Assembly: GCF_963855985.1 (NCBI RefSeq)
Contig: NC_087107.1
Location: 7,006,001 to 7,070,000, forward strand
Direction: 5' to 3'
DNA: 64,000 nt
Source of the DNA: Ostrinia nubilalis
Lineage: Eukaryota; Arthropoda; Insecta; Lepidoptera; Crambidae
Part shown: positions 31,606 to 44,060 of the stretch, one piece after another
Position numbering within the stretch: the first letter of the stretch is position 1
Layout of the letters: every line of letters starts with the position of its first letter
The notes under the pieces: model-generated
Database searches by the model: none
What the model was told of the DNA's origin: nothing
The model's input: only the letters and a program-made list of their open reading frames with translations
Translations under genes and position numbers: made by a program

Positions 31606-31803
31606 TCTATATATAAAAGAAAGTCGTGTTAGTTACACCACTTATAACTCAAGAATGGCTGAACCGATTTAGCTGAAAATTGTCAGGGAGGTAGTTTAGA
31701 GCCAGGAGAAGGACATAGGATACTTTTTATCCCGTTCGAAATTAAAAAAAAGTCTGCTTGTTTATTGCCATTAAGGCGGAACAAAGTTCGCCGGGTCAGC
31801 TAG
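31606..31803 (+). mobile_element. Short Helitron-like element (198 bp)
   Basis: It begins TCTATATATAAAAGAAAGTC and ends AAGTTCGCCGGGTCAGCTAG before T. The interior (TGGCTGAACCGATTTAGCTG, GGATACTTTTTATCCCG) is typical of non-autonomous lepidopteran Helitrons. Confidence 0.65.
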
Positions 31804-32039
31804 TGTATTATAGAGATCTATAACATCAACGGTTATTCAATGGCTCAAGCGTGATAAGATGAAAGACGGACTTCAGCATTTATAATATTTCCACTGAAAA
31901 GTTCGAAAAATTTTAATGGTGAAAGGTCCTTTACTCCAAACTTTACATTTCTGTTGCACAATAAAACCTATAACAACTAAGACTCCACAGCATTGCAGTA
32001 TAGCTAATAACCATGTCAACTTAATTTTGTTAACATTAA

Positions 32040-32192
32040 GTTCAACTCTTGTATAGTCTGAAAGCTTACGGTGTTAAAGAAGCGCCTATAAATCCTCTAC
32101 TCCAGGCACAATTGAAGGAGCCAGCACGCGCCAACTTCGTGATGGATGCACCGCTGCAGCTGTGGTTTTCTAAGGATCTTACAGAACTTTAG
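32040..32192 (+). pseudogene. Protein-like fragment of unknown origin
   Basis: A frame of about 50 codons ending at TAG 32190-32192 reads SLKAYGVKEAPINPLLQAQL, then KEPARANFVMDAPLQLWFSK. The composition is much more protein-like than its surroundings. An acceptor-like CTCTACTCCAG precedes the second half. It could be a last exon or a relic of a gene or retrocopy. I do not recognise it. Confidence 0.3.
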
Positions 32193-33320
32193 CAGAATGT
32201 GCTGGAAACTTTAAACTAAGTCAATGAGCATTCACAAGTGGGGTATCGTTTAATGTTACACGAGGAAGTTTCGTATGAAATGTGTATCTTTATCATAACG
32301 GGCGTTTTAAGGTAGAGCTACTACAAGTATGGTTAAATTATTGATGTGCCCTGTTACCAATATTGAAAATAAGAAATATACCACTTTAGAGTTTTAGAAT
32401 CATTCCAAAACTTGATTTAAACTCAAGGATTGAGACAAGTCTATTGATTGATCGATATAAATGAACAAGACAAACATTATCTACTTCATAACTTTCTCTT
32501 ATGGTAAGGAAGTAAACTTATTAAAAAGTACTCTACACATAAATTAATACTGCCAACAAAGCTCCACAACAATTACATTTTACAGCCAGAAATCAAATTC
32601 TACGTGCACTAATGGATTGATGTCTAAACCATGGATTCGCGATAAAATCTCTATGAGGGTAGGCTCATTTACTATTAATTGTTGCTTACAACAGAAGCGT
32701 AAGTTCAATTTGAACCTAAATACATGGTAGTAAGAGATAATATAGTCAGACAAATCGGTTTCACTGCATGATATCACAGTAAATTATGATAACAGTAGCT
32801 CCGTTTCGCTGAACGGGTAAAATAAACAAGCACATGTTCCGTGGCCTAATAAAGGCATAAAATGTGTATTAATACACCTTACAAATAAAATTTGCGCATG
32901 GTTTTAAATGTTTAAGTTAGATAATTAAGTATTGTGAATCTGTCTTTTCAATTTTAAATTACCAGTGAAAACTCATAGGCTTGTGTAAGACTTATTATTT
33001 TTATTCTATATGTATCATAATATAAGCTGTACGTTTTCCTAATAAAGAAAAATAAAAATAAAAACACATTACACAGAATGCATAAATAAATAATGTTTTC
33101 TAGAAACAGAAATTCCATAATGTCCTTATTACTACTTGTCCTACAAACACTTTAAACTTAGGATCAAACTATTTAGTTGAAAGCGGCTAATGATTATGAT
33201 GAGACAAAGATTCAAAAAAATATGACTTTTTTGCGATTTTATATTTTTAACTCATTTTTTTCCTAGACTTTTACAAATTTTTCTTTATTATTATTGTTAA
33301 ATGTAATCCACCTAGCTAGG

Positions 33321-33932
33321 TACAGTCGCGGAATGAAAAGGTTCGTCACCTTAGTGTCAGTTTTCGCTTGCACTAATAGGTACTGTGAGAGTCAAACCTG
33401 CCAACATAACAGTGCAAGAAACAGTGCTGCTAACATTTAAATAAATATGACGTTTGCTAACGAATAAGTGGGTCTAGACAAAGTGCACTTTTTGATCGAA
33501 TCCAAAATCGAATCCGTCAAAACTCCATACAAAAAAAAGGCTTTTCGACCACTTTTCGACTGGTTTGCGATTAAAATGTGCACTTTGTCTAGACCCAAAG
33601 GTTTTGCTTGTTTATTTTTCTATCCCATCAGTGCAATGCAATGATGACATTGACCAATTGACAATAGTTTTTTTTTTATTTAAAAGAAATAATAATGGCA
33701 GTTTGAACCAACAAGAAGGTTTTAGTTTATCAATCATAATAATCTTCTTGACAAGATAAATCGTCAAACAACTTTGATCTGAATAATTTTGAACTTTACT
33801 CACGAACAGTTAAAGATTATTTTCTCTAACTCGAGATTATTCTGTAACATAGTTTCAAAAGGTAATATGTGCTCGCGATTCGTTGAAGGAATCAATTTGA
33901 AAACTGACGAACCTTTTCATTCCGTGACTGTA
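33321..33932. mobile_element. TA-flanked MITE (612 bp) with another MITE inside
   Basis: TACAGTCGCGGAATGAAAAG at the left end is mirrored by CTTTTCATTCCGTGACTGTA at the right end. Mariner-type by its TA ends. A second foldback element sits at 33470-33596. Confidence 0.75.
33470..33596. mobile_element. Nested foldback MITE (127 bp)
   Basis: GGGTCTAGACAAAGTGCACT (left) and AGTGCACATTTTAATC-type inverted sequence ending TGCACTTTGTCTAGACCC (right) form the termini. The interior has ATCGAATCCAAAATCGAATC. Confidence 0.8.
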
Positions 33933-33954
33933 CATAGCATTCTGCCCTTTCTTA

Positions 33955-34065
33955 TACTGTGACCAGACGGATTAGATCGGTGAATTAGCTCACGCGAGAT
34001 AACGTTAAGTGGCGTGCCCAATTCGAACGATGGATTGTTAGTTCGAGAGCTGCCGTCGATGACTC
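33955..34065 (+). repeat. tRNA-derived SINE-like repeat, copy 1
   Basis: It contains GAATTAGCTCACGCGAGATA (A-box-like TAGCTCA..) and TAGTTCGAGAGC (B-box-like). About 110 bp of it is repeated in direct orientation at 34240-34352. Confidence 0.6.
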
Positions 34066-34239
34066 CAAATTGTTACTCCAAGGAAGTGTAACCAAGCTGT
34101 AACTACAATTTGTCGTGAGCTATATTATTCCATTCAAATATTCACTTGATTGCTTTGCTGCTCTTTTTGAGTACATTTTCTACATAGCAGTACTTCTAAC
34201 TTCTAATCCGCACTATACATGATCTACTGCATTATTGTC

Positions 34240-34352
34240 TACTGTGGCCAGACGGATAAGATCGGTGGATTAGTTCACGCGGGATAACGTTAAGTGGCGT
34301 GCCCAAACATTGGAACTGATGGATTGTTTGGTTCGAGAGCTACCAGCGAGTC
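34240..34352 (+). repeat. tRNA-derived SINE-like repeat, copy 2
   Basis: The parallel phrases are GGATTAGTTCACGCGGGATA and TTGGTTCGAGAGC, with ACGTTAAGTGGCGTGCCCAA shared exactly with copy 1. Further downstream, CAATAAAGTTATAAAAATCA (about 34493) may be the A-rich tail. The A-to-B box spacing of about 60 nt is longer than in tRNA genes. Confidence 0.6.
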
Positions 34353-34986
34353 CGTTGTAGTTATTGAGCTACCTACCGAGTTAGTTTCATAATGTTCACC
34401 GACTTGAGTGTGGGCAATGGTTCCTGTAGTACAGGTACATACACCTAGCACAGGTGTCAGGGGATTAGCAATTTTTGTACTTATTTTTATGTCAATAAAG
34501 TTATAAAAATCAAATCAAATATGGACTCAACATAAGCAAAGCTACGAGTCTCTACCTACTGGAACTACTTGATAAATTTAAGCCTCTAAACATAGTTAGA
34601 TACTTTATAGTGAGAAAAAACTATGTAACTGTTAAATACTGAGTAACATTTTATCTTTTTAAAACGACTAAAGCTTGACAATTTAATAAAGCCTTACAGA
34701 AACTTCTTTACTCCAGTCTTATCTTAGTAAATGCTCAATGAAAAGTAAAATCAAAAGATTAAATAAATTGCGGAAAATAAACCAACAATAATAACTAAAC
34801 TGTAGCGCGGATAAGAAATCGAGTAAATACCACAGCAGCAGTTATTGTTAGGGTTGTCTTGAGCCCAAAAAAAACTACTAAAATACCCATTTTTAGCGTT
34901 TATTTATTATTCTCTAATGTGCTGTCAACATCCATACTCATGTAAGCTGCAGGTGGAGAGATCATCAAGACAAACGAATCAAATTA

Positions 34987-35198
34987 AGGCTGAGTTGCAC
35001 CACCTAACTTTAACCGTGAAGCAGTGGTAGGGTTAATACTGGGACGTGTAAAAGTGCTTTTTTAAAGCCTACATACAGAAATAAATGAGTTTTACTGAGT
35101 TTTACCGTAACTATAACGATGACCAGTGTCTTTTGTATGGAGTTTGTCAGATTTTTGACGTTTATTATAGTCAAAGTAAGATGGTGCAACCCAGCCTA
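34987..35198. mobile_element. MITE of the GGTTGCACCA family, copy 2 (longer variant)
   Basis: It runs from AAGGCTGAGTTGCACCACCT to AGATGGTGCAACCCAGCCT. It has the family order plus an internal expansion of about 80 bp. Confidence 0.75.
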
Positions 35199-35199
35199 A

Positions 35200-37656
35200 G
35201 TCACTAATGGTATCTGCACATTAATTTTTGGTTACAGAAAGATTATAAAGGTAGGTAACCAATCTTTACAGATTGGGTTTAATTTCTAAGCTACAGATCT
35301 TGTCTGAAAAATGTGGTAGGTCTTGAACGAAAGGTAAAATCAAAGAGTCATATACCTTTGTGCACATAAAAAATGCATCCAGGTAATTAAAAAACATCAA
35401 AAGAGATCATTCTCATCTATTTGCTTCTTTTGAGCTTCACTGTAATACATTTCGGCGCCTATAATACTGACAATTATAATTAATTCTAGTTTAATTGCAA
35501 AGTTTTTTTTTCTCAAAGCAGCAACCCTACCTCGTGTAATCTCGGCAAGCGTGAAGCGGACCGCTCTAATGCCCCCCGAGAGGCCAACCGTCATTCAGCT
35601 CATGCGACTTTACATTAGTAAGGAAACTCTCGCTTCAAAATATCCCTTTCAAACAAATTCTCACTATAACTTCAACGAAATATAGTTCAAAATAAAATGA
35701 CACAAAAAATTCTACAGCTGTCATCGAATTTGAGTCAAACTATGAAAACAACAACTTTTGCGTTGGTTCCTCAGTTAATGTTTCGTAAAATAGAAAATCT
35801 GATGAATCTTTAAAGGCACAAATTGAAAATTTTGAAACGGAAAATTTAATTTGGACTCTACCGTAGTTAGCTATTTATAAATTTTCTTTGATTGTGAAAT
35901 CTTAGAGGTTTGCAAAAGGACCATTTTACGATAGAAAATCATAATTTTGGGATTATTATTACAATACCTTATTCACACTTAGGTATCTCACAGAATATAG
36001 TGTTTAGGAAAAAATATTAAGGAAACAAACAACATGAATTAATACATGTAATTATTTATTCCTGAACTCCTTTTACTAAGATTAAATTGCAATAAATATT
36101 TCTCTTTCTTAATCGTTCAGGGATGACCTCAATACCGAAATACCACGATTATGATAACAATAACAATAAACAAGCGGCACGTGTAATCTTCATTGTGCCA
36201 CCCAATCACCTAAATCGCCCATACAGGGTGCTCTCTTCTGGGTTACCACAAATGTTATCGGCTTACAAATGCTCCGTATATGGAATAATAATGATATGAC
36301 AGTATCAAAAGTTACTTGATAGCTTGATACTTGTTACTTGATAGATTGATTAAAAATAGCAAACCTGTCGAAAAACAGTCCTATTTTTTTTTTCAATGAA
36401 TCTAACACGGCGTATAGGTTCTTAAAATACAGTGGTTATTTCTGTTTGAAAATAATACATAGGATGTGGAAATCCTTTGTCCAGCATATGGCGTAATTTG
36501 GCTGGAACAAACAAATGAATATAAGAAAAAAATAATATGATTATACCCAATGTCATTTCTAATATTAATTTCTGATTTCCAAACATTTTATAGGAAACTC
36601 AAATACACGTAATAGGTCCCCTTAATAAACTTGACATCAGTTTAAGCTGTACACAAAATGTAACAGCCTGTATAAACCGATCACAACACCCCCGGGCTAC
36701 GTCAAATCGCATCTGCCAACTAAAACGTTTATCGCCAATACTATCTTATGTTTACAACAATAACTCTGTTATAATAGCGCCTTAATGTCTTAAGCATTAA
36801 GGATCAGTATCGGAGTTTTGTACCTGTGAAGTGTAATTACAAATATTATTAGAATACATCGAAGCTTCAGAGGGCACAGTACGTTATTGTAAAAGTAATA
36901 CATATTTTTATTTTCCGCAGGTTATATGCACTGATTTACAAGGGTTCTCAACTACTTCTACTCACTTGCTCAAATTTAAAGATGTTTGAACTTTATTTTA
37001 TAAAACGAACACGATTACTTATCGAGTAAGTATACTAAGCAAGCTAATAATTTTAAAATACCTACGTAACGTTACATCTTTAATTCTTCAGCTGACTGTT
37101 GTTAATCGTTCAAGCTCCGCGAATCTAGACACAATAGATAATCAATTGTTATGACATTAATTAATGCCGTCTGGGACTCAATCGGTTAATGCAAGTTAAA
37201 TACATTTTAAGTTATTGAAGGTCCATATACTGCCATCTGTATCTGTTCTGTAACAGAACTTGACTATCCAAGCGAACACGACTCCAAACGAATTCGAATA
37301 CTTGTTGCCTGCAAGTACAGAAACATTTTTTAGCTCTTATTAATAATCCTACATAAGATGCCAGTGTTTAGCTTGATGTACTGTCGTCTACAAAGTTAGC
37401 TTACTGCTTAGACTCAATATGCACTATGGCAAGGGAGGGAGACTTCAGAAACTTAATTTCACTGTTAGCTGCGAGGCACGTGGGTATTATAATTAAATAA
37501 AGTTCGACGTAGTACGGCCCCGCCATGGGTTTTTATTTGGGAACACAATACGCAAAACTTTTCTCGTGGACAGCCGAAAGTTTTTATTAATATTTTTCAT
37601 GAATACCAATCGAATACTTTTATTAGGTACCTACTGACGAAGAATTACTTAGCAGT
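35200..37656. other. Gene-free AT-rich stretch
   Basis: No recognisable gene, RNA or transposon end was found. Confidence 0.5.
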
Positions 37657-37658
37657 TA

Positions 37659-37925
37659 TACAGGGTGTTAGGTAAATGGGTATATTAGCCGACACTAGCC
37701 CATGTTAACATGGGCATATAAATGGTATGGTGAAGTCAGAAATTTCATATCATCATTTTTTTTTTTTAATTTTCATACAAAATATTTTTTATAAAATCCG
37801 ATTTGTATGAAAATTAAAATAATTAAAATGAAGATATCAATTTTCTGACTTCACCATACCATTTATATGACCATGTTAACATGGGCTAGTGTCGGCTCAT
37901 ATACCCATTTACCTAACACCCTGTA
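37659..37925. mobile_element. Full-length foldback MITE (267 bp), TA target
   Basis: The ends TACAGGGTGTTAGGTAAATG / CATTTACCTAACACCCTGTA are perfect, with TA duplicated outside. The arms continue inward for roughly 110 bp (GACACTAGCCCATGTTAACA..., ...TGTTAACATGGGCTAGTGTC), so the whole element folds into one long hairpin. Confidence 0.9.
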
Positions 37926-38114
37926 TAGATCAAAATGCTCTATCGCAAAAATTGAAAAAACAACCCTTACAGAAATATATTTCTATAATAAACATCTTTT
38001 ATCAGTGAAATAAGTTAGTCATATTGGCAGTTTTTATGAAGATGTGGCAATATTATTTTTATAGATAAAAGTTATCTGACGATTGAAAAATTGCCTCTAG
38101 TTATGGGACCCTTA

Positions 38115-38423
38115 TACAGTGTGTTTGGGATAGGGCTAGCGATAATTTAAGGCGATGTTGTGATGTCAATTTTATCGACAATAACGCCCCCCTCCTTTTG
38201 GAATGGGGGCGGATTTTTTTATTTTTTATGCGACTCTACATAAAAATTGTTTGTATTTATTATGTGCCCGTCTTATAACAGATAAATAAAAAAATGCATT
38301 TGTAAGCCAATAACATGTGTCATTAAAAAAACAAAATGAAAAATAATGACTAAAAAACTTTTAAAAAAATTGACATAATAACATCGCCTTAAGTTATCGT
38401 TAGCCCATCCCAAACACACTGTA
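38115..38423. mobile_element. TA-flanked MITE (309 bp)
   Basis: The ends TACAGTGTGTTTGGGATAGG and CCATCCCAAACACACTGTA extend to AAGGCGATGTTGTGATGTCA / TGACATAATAACATCGCCTT. TA duplications flank it. It lies 190 bp from the previous MITE. Confidence 0.88.
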
Positions 38424-38661
38424 TACATATCAGCCCGTGAATGTTTATCATACATTTTGAAAGGGAAAATCAAAGTGAATTAGGTATTTGTCTCTTTCCA
38501 TGCAAATTAAGCCTCTACTTCTACGAATCGTGTCTTATAATTATTTCAAGAAACAACGATTCCTTACAATTCCTTTCGCGCTAATTTGTAGGACTTATGG
38601 TATGGTACAAAGTTTTTAAAATTTTCTAGCGTTGAGAGTCGCATCTCAAACTAAATGTATA

Positions 38662-38711
38662 TTTTTAAGTGACCCCTTTGGAATTTTGTTTTCATAGGGG
38701 TCACTTAAAAA
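38662..38711. repeat. Palindrome with 16-bp perfect arms
   Basis: TTTTTAAGTGACCCCT (38662-38677) pairs exactly with AGGGGTCACTTAAAAA (38696-38711). Confidence 0.9.
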
Positions 38712-38725
38712 TTAGGAATTGATGG

Positions 38726-38810
38726 TGAAAACGAGCTTAAGTACCTCAGATGATGAAGAGCAGTCGTCCGGCAAGCGAAAGGTCGTGGATTCGATTACCA
38801 CCCCACACAA
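38726..38810 (+). pseudogene. tRNA-like pseudogene or SINE head
   Basis: The phrase CCTCAGATGATGAAGAGCAG resembles a D-arm. TCCGGCAAGCGAAAGGTCGT then GGATTCGATTACCACC resembles the anticodon and T arms. The 5' acceptor side does not pair, so it is not a functional tRNA gene. Confidence 0.45.
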
Positions 38811-39576
38811 TTATTTTTTTTCAAGTTATTTAAAACTTAAGGTACAAATCTAAATTAATACGAACGTCCACGTACGTATAAAAGGGAAGGTACGACGTGT
38901 TCCAAATCATTCAGTCGGAAATCGACTCGGATACAATTCGCAATCTTAGACAGCAGTAACCAATTTCTTGCTCGTATAGGATTTCTTCAGTACATATTTG
39001 GGACGTGACTACAATTTTAAGCAGGACCTATTTTGACGGTTTACTTTTATGGTTAGTGTCGTGTAACAGATGTAAGACACCATTAGACTGCTTCAATACC
39101 GACTCAGTTTATTATTACAACTTTTCTTGCATTTTTTCATACACTTACAACAGAAACTAATGGATAACAAGAGTTCATTTCAACAAGGCGATGTTCTATT
39201 TTTTAGTCTCTTTCAGTTGATTCGATTTGATTCACACATTAGTGCCTGTAAGTACAAAATGAGCCCTGCAGTGCTGACTTGGTGTGTCTAGGTAATGTTT
39301 TTCTTCGAATCCTTTATTTTTATTAGTGCTTTGAGAGTCTATAAATTTCTTTTTAGGCGCATTTTAGGCGACAATAACAGTTTACGAGGAGGTAAATTTT
39401 TAGTGTAGTTCAACGAAATCAAATTTTATGCAAAATATAATAATACCTACTTAGTTTCGAGTAAGTTTAAATCAAAGTATAATGTAAAGAACTCATAACA
39501 ATTCACAAAGTTCATTTAGTAACACATAAAAGGCAATAGGAAGGGAATCGCGAAGGGTTGGTAATGGTGTATGTGT

Positions 39577-39807
39577 TACAGTCAAAACTCATAATCGGTC
39601 AATATCACTTTTGACTAATATTTGCAGCAAAATTATGAATTTTGTCTGATTGGTAAGATTTTAAATCGGACGAAACCACCTTTGATTGATTTTTTGCAGT
39701 TAAAAGAAATTTTTACTCACGCTCTGTAACTTTAACGCTCTTAAAACCACTTTTGACTGATGTTTGCAGTCAAAAGTGGTTTTGACCGAATATGAGTTTT
39801 GACTGTA
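39577..39807. mobile_element. TA-flanked MITE (231 bp)
   Basis: TACAGTCAAAACTCATAATC and ATATGAGTTTTGACTGTA are inverted ends. CACTTTTGACTAATATTTGC recurs in variants inside (about 39605 and 39748). Confidence 0.8.
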
Positions 39808-41457
39808 ACATGCATGAGTGGAGGCAATAGTCTGCTGCGAGTATGTTTGGCACGCGGCGTATGACGGCCGTGGGCGTTAATGCGGCGAAATGCCGATCAT
39901 CTGAATGGCGTCGCAGCAATTGAACGATGCACCTACGTAGATAGAGTATGTGCGAGTATGGTAAATTGGTAAAGTTAAATGGTAGAGTACATAATTCATA
40001 GAGACAAGTTCACGTAGTTATTTACGTCGTGGTCTATGCAACGGTCATTGTTCATAACTTTTACAGGTCCCAGTCATATTTTAACCCTGCCACTGCTTAG
40101 ATAAAAAAAAATGGAGCAGCACTGCCTTGAAAAGAAGTCGAAGCAAGTTTTCCTCCGCTATCTGACAGCGGACTTGCTCATAACATCAAGTCTAATAAAT
40201 AGACAGTTCAAATGTTGTAAGTATGTCCATTTCATTAATTTAATAATTGTTTCGGTATTAAAAATTGCCATGTTGTGTGTTGGTTTTCATTTGTAATATC
40301 CGTATCCATTTAGTACATTAGGTAACGCTTAGGTTTTTTTAACACGTTTTAGGGTTTAGCATTGCCCTACACTTTTATTTGAGCACCTACCGCCTACATA
40401 ACTACACGTGACGGTAATCCGAATCTGCTAACGCAAGTGTAGGCGACAAAGCGTTCCCATTCGCAAAAAGGAGCGTTCAAATAAATAACAATAATGTATT
40501 CTATTGAGAATGAAATAAAGAGAAATAAACGTCACCTGTGTGACAGGGCTGCCGCGCTCCTGAGCGAAGTTGTAAAAGATAACGTCATGTGAATTTATGA
40601 ATTCTTTTGAGTTTCGGTTTTGGAAAGCTTTTCATTTCTTAGTGGAGATTTTTTTTCTATTTGAGCATCTGTTTAGTAATTAGACTAATTTGTAGAATAT
40701 CTGATAAGCCTTATAAATAAATAAGCTGATTCAAGGTTCTAATAGACTGAGGCTATTTGCCTCGGTTTGCGTGCCTGTCAACAAATGCCTACTGTTGTGG
40801 TTGGTTCCATTCCCACTAGAGACACCTTTTACGCAAAGATTACGACACAGAGCCGTGACCCCAAATCATGGAAGATTGAAAGATAACCATGACGCTTCTT
40901 CATACATTACACGACGCCTACCAGAAATCTATTGCCAAAAATCTCCGTATCTAATGACTTCAGTTAACCTCATACTTCTCTGAGTCGTATTTTTTCCAAA
41001 ATAAGTATGCTGACCGTGAAACCTTAAGTTTTATATTTTTTTAAGCATAACAAGGCAGATATTCTACCGCAATCGCACCTGGTGTTAAGTGAGATGCAGT
41101 CTAGGATGCTACATATATGCCCTGTAAGTGCCTATTCACTCTCGCCCTGAAAAAGCCTGGATTAAAGTGTTCGAGAAAGACAAGTATTATAATGTTCGCG
41201 TTCTACTAATGGATTGTCTTTCTGTGAGGGAAAAAAATCAAAAACTAAGTACCTAAATTCTTGGCAACCCTATCAGTGCGTAGGCAGAACCATTTACAGC
41301 AACTTTTTACGTAGTGCGCAATACAGGGCAACAAATAGGGCGTATTTATCTATTACCCACTGTGAATAAGACATTACCCTCATGAATATACTCAGAATAC
41401 CTCTGCCCACAAAGATCTACTCATTATTATAGATTAGCTGTTAGGTTTGATAAAAAA

Positions 41458-41585
41458 CTAGCGGCCGCCCGCGACTTTGTACGCGTGAACCCCGTTTTAC
41501 CCCCTAGCTTAGGGGTTGAATTTTGTAAATCTCGCCGGTTTTTACAGTGAGCGAGATTTGCAAAATCCTTGGACTTCAACGAACA
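41458..41585 (-). mobile_element. Helitron 3'-end relic, minus strand
   Basis: CTAGCGGCCGCCCGCGACTT and GTACGCGTGAACCCCGTTTT are the reverse complement of a typical lepidopteran Helitron 3' end (compare 24000-24044). The 5' end is not visible. Confidence 0.5.
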
Positions 41586-43314
41586 TTTAAAAAAAGGAAT
41601 TGGTAAAGTTGGTCCAGGCGTTGTTAATTATGCGCTTACCAACACATTTTGCGATTAATTTTATATTAGGTATATACCTAGAAAGTTTCTTTTCATTTTC
41701 AGTTGGGAATAATGGGATCGAAGTAAGAAATGGTTTATTAAATGCACTTTCATTTGTTTCTGTAAGCAAAAAAACACTTTTTAGCACTACAAATTCCTAA
41801 ACTCCAATCAGATGTTCTTTAAGATAAGAAGTGCCTAGTTTTAGATACGCACTGCAGTATATCTCCTAATCAGCTTACAATAGAAGCAAAAACTGCCTTC
41901 GCAGAGCTCCATTAAACGTCTAAGGGATCAAAGGCTGTATAGCGGAGTTTCTGTAGCCTCAAATCAGGTCGAGAGAGAATCCTATGGCCCTTGACAGCGA
42001 ACGTTTTTATAAGCTTTCCGCTCAAATAAGTAATTCTGTGTAATCAGACACATTACGTGAAATAGTACCTAATGGGCGAACACATTTTGTTTTCAACCAT
42101 CACCTAAATTAAATAGAACCTAGTCATGTACAGTCGACAACATAAAAGATTAAACTTTTTTTATTCATTCAACACTTACGTAATAATTTTTCTATGGAGA
42201 CCCATGAAAATTTTGTTTCAGAAAGGAACTATCGGTACCAAATCGATAAAATATTTTTGTTTTGGATAGTCCCTTTCTCAAAAAAGACTGTTTTTAAAAC
42301 GTCTTGCCACAACCAATAAGAGAGAATATTCAACCGATTTTACGCGTACGAAGTCGCGTGCAAAGTTAAGTTAGTTTAGGTATAAAAAGAAAACACATTA
42401 AGAAGAGAACGGCAAAACAAACGATTTTATTACTAACGCAAACATATGTACCCACAGCAGTTCTTTGGCTGGCTAATGGCACATTTGGGCCCATTCCCTT
42501 TAATGGGTCCACAGCACATGTATTAGCGCTGGGATGACGCAATAATCGCCCTTTTCTAAGTACGCGTTAGTTTAGTGTTAGTCGCTGTTTTGCGGGCTTA
42601 CCTAACTTTTGTGTTGGGATTAAAGTAGGCCATGTAGTAAGGACCGTTTTGCTCCACCGAGTTACGACTGGAATAAAATATTATTATCAGTGTGCAGCGA
42701 TCTTTATGATGTTACTGTCTTCAACACATCAGACTCATTTTTGGTGCAAATTCACGTCATAAACGATGACAAACAACAGCATGCAAATTTTAGCTTGATT
42801 TAAGAATGAGAAAGAAAAAAGAAAACATGTTCATTCAGTATCACACCTACATAGTTAACAAAAATTTAGAAAAAAAATTACCTACTATCGTCAATTTATT
42901 TAGTTCATTATTAACTCATCAAACCGAAAATCTGACAGAAAATCTTTAACTTTATTTCTTGTTAAGGTAATTTATGACGGGATTCGGGACTATCGCAAAA
43001 TTCATCACAAAAATGTTTAGGATTATACTTAGGCCCAAATAATTTAAAGTCTGAACTGATGGGAAAAGAAAAGACACGCGTAAAGTCATTGAGTTATAAT
43101 GTACTACGTACGTTACCTAATGTAACTAAAAGGAACATTCAAACCAAATAAATCCCAGGGTGGGTACAAACACCACCTTTATTTTAAGAGGCAGTTTGGT
43201 CAGCGCCTAAGATAACATGAGATTATTGCCCACACCAAATGAGTAGTATCGATCGGTACGAACTTTTCTGTACCTTGAAATCATTATTATAAGCACATCT
43301 TTTCATACAGACCA

Positions 43315-43520
43315 GATGGGCTATGATGCGCGCCGTGATATACTCTTATCGACGTCAAAATGTATGTGCAAAAATAGATAAAAAAGCGTGATAACCGCTT
43401 ATCACGGTGCGCATCCTAGGCCTACAGTAGGACTAGGAATCATAGGATGCGCGCCACGATAAACTTTTATCGAGGAATTTTACTTATCGATCATTCACGA
43501 TAAGCCCATACATTTGTCGT
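43315..43520. repeat. Repeated foldback units with GATGCGCGCC...GATAA motifs
   Basis: GATGCGCGCCGTGATATACT (43327) is paired with TTATCACGGTGCGCATCC (about 43398), and a second unit starts GGATGCGCGCCACGATAAAC (43444). It is probably two related MITE fragments. Confidence 0.55.
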
Positions 43521-43904
43521 CTAAATTCATCTATAAGATTTTAAAATGACGCCCCTGGCTGCAAAAGTATGAAAGAGTATTCTTCACTTGACTCTAAAGT
43601 ACCTTCTTTTGGCTATATTTTTTTTACAACCTGTATAGCCACTTGATCCTGCTTTGACCCCAGGGAGCAGTAAGGGGTTACTAGGACCCCCGACCTCGTA
43701 ATCGAGGTTGGCTAGTAAAAACCACACGGTGTCTTCCTGGTCCATTAGAGAGAAGGTTTTAGGTGCCGTGGGTGTATGAAGGTACTGAGTCAAGTGACCT
43801 TAAACTAAATTTTCATTCGGTTGAGTTGTTCAGCTAATATGATTGGTTCCATCTACGCGCCTAGCCTAGTGTAAAGTATTCACAGAACTATTTTAATCCC
43901 TATC

Positions 43905-44060
43905 CCTACTTCCCTATTATTTCAAGCTACGTCTATTTAGATGCGAAAGTTACTCTGTATGTATGTTACCTATTCACGCTTAAACCACTAAACCAATTTT
44001 AATGAAATGTTAAATAAGTAGAGATAGTTTGAAACCCATGGGAAAAACAAGATTAATATT
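43905..44060 (+). mobile_element. Degraded Helitron-like internal fragment
   Basis: GCGAAAGTTACTCTGTATGT, CACGCTTAAACCACTAAACC and GAGATAGTTTGAAACCCATG follow the order common in non-autonomous lepidopteran Helitrons. The ends are lost. Confidence 0.4.

Larger units (their letters stand above)
30249..33320. other. Gene-free stretch
   Basis: Contains a dispersed-repeat segment (30476-30531), a short Helitron-like element (31606-31803) and one coding-like fragment (32040-32192). The 68-codon frame at 31282-31488 has no recognisable features. Confidence 0.5.

Noticed and set aside
38726..38810. Functional tRNA gene
   Set aside because: The T-arm looks good but the acceptor arm does not pair and the D-arm is degraded.
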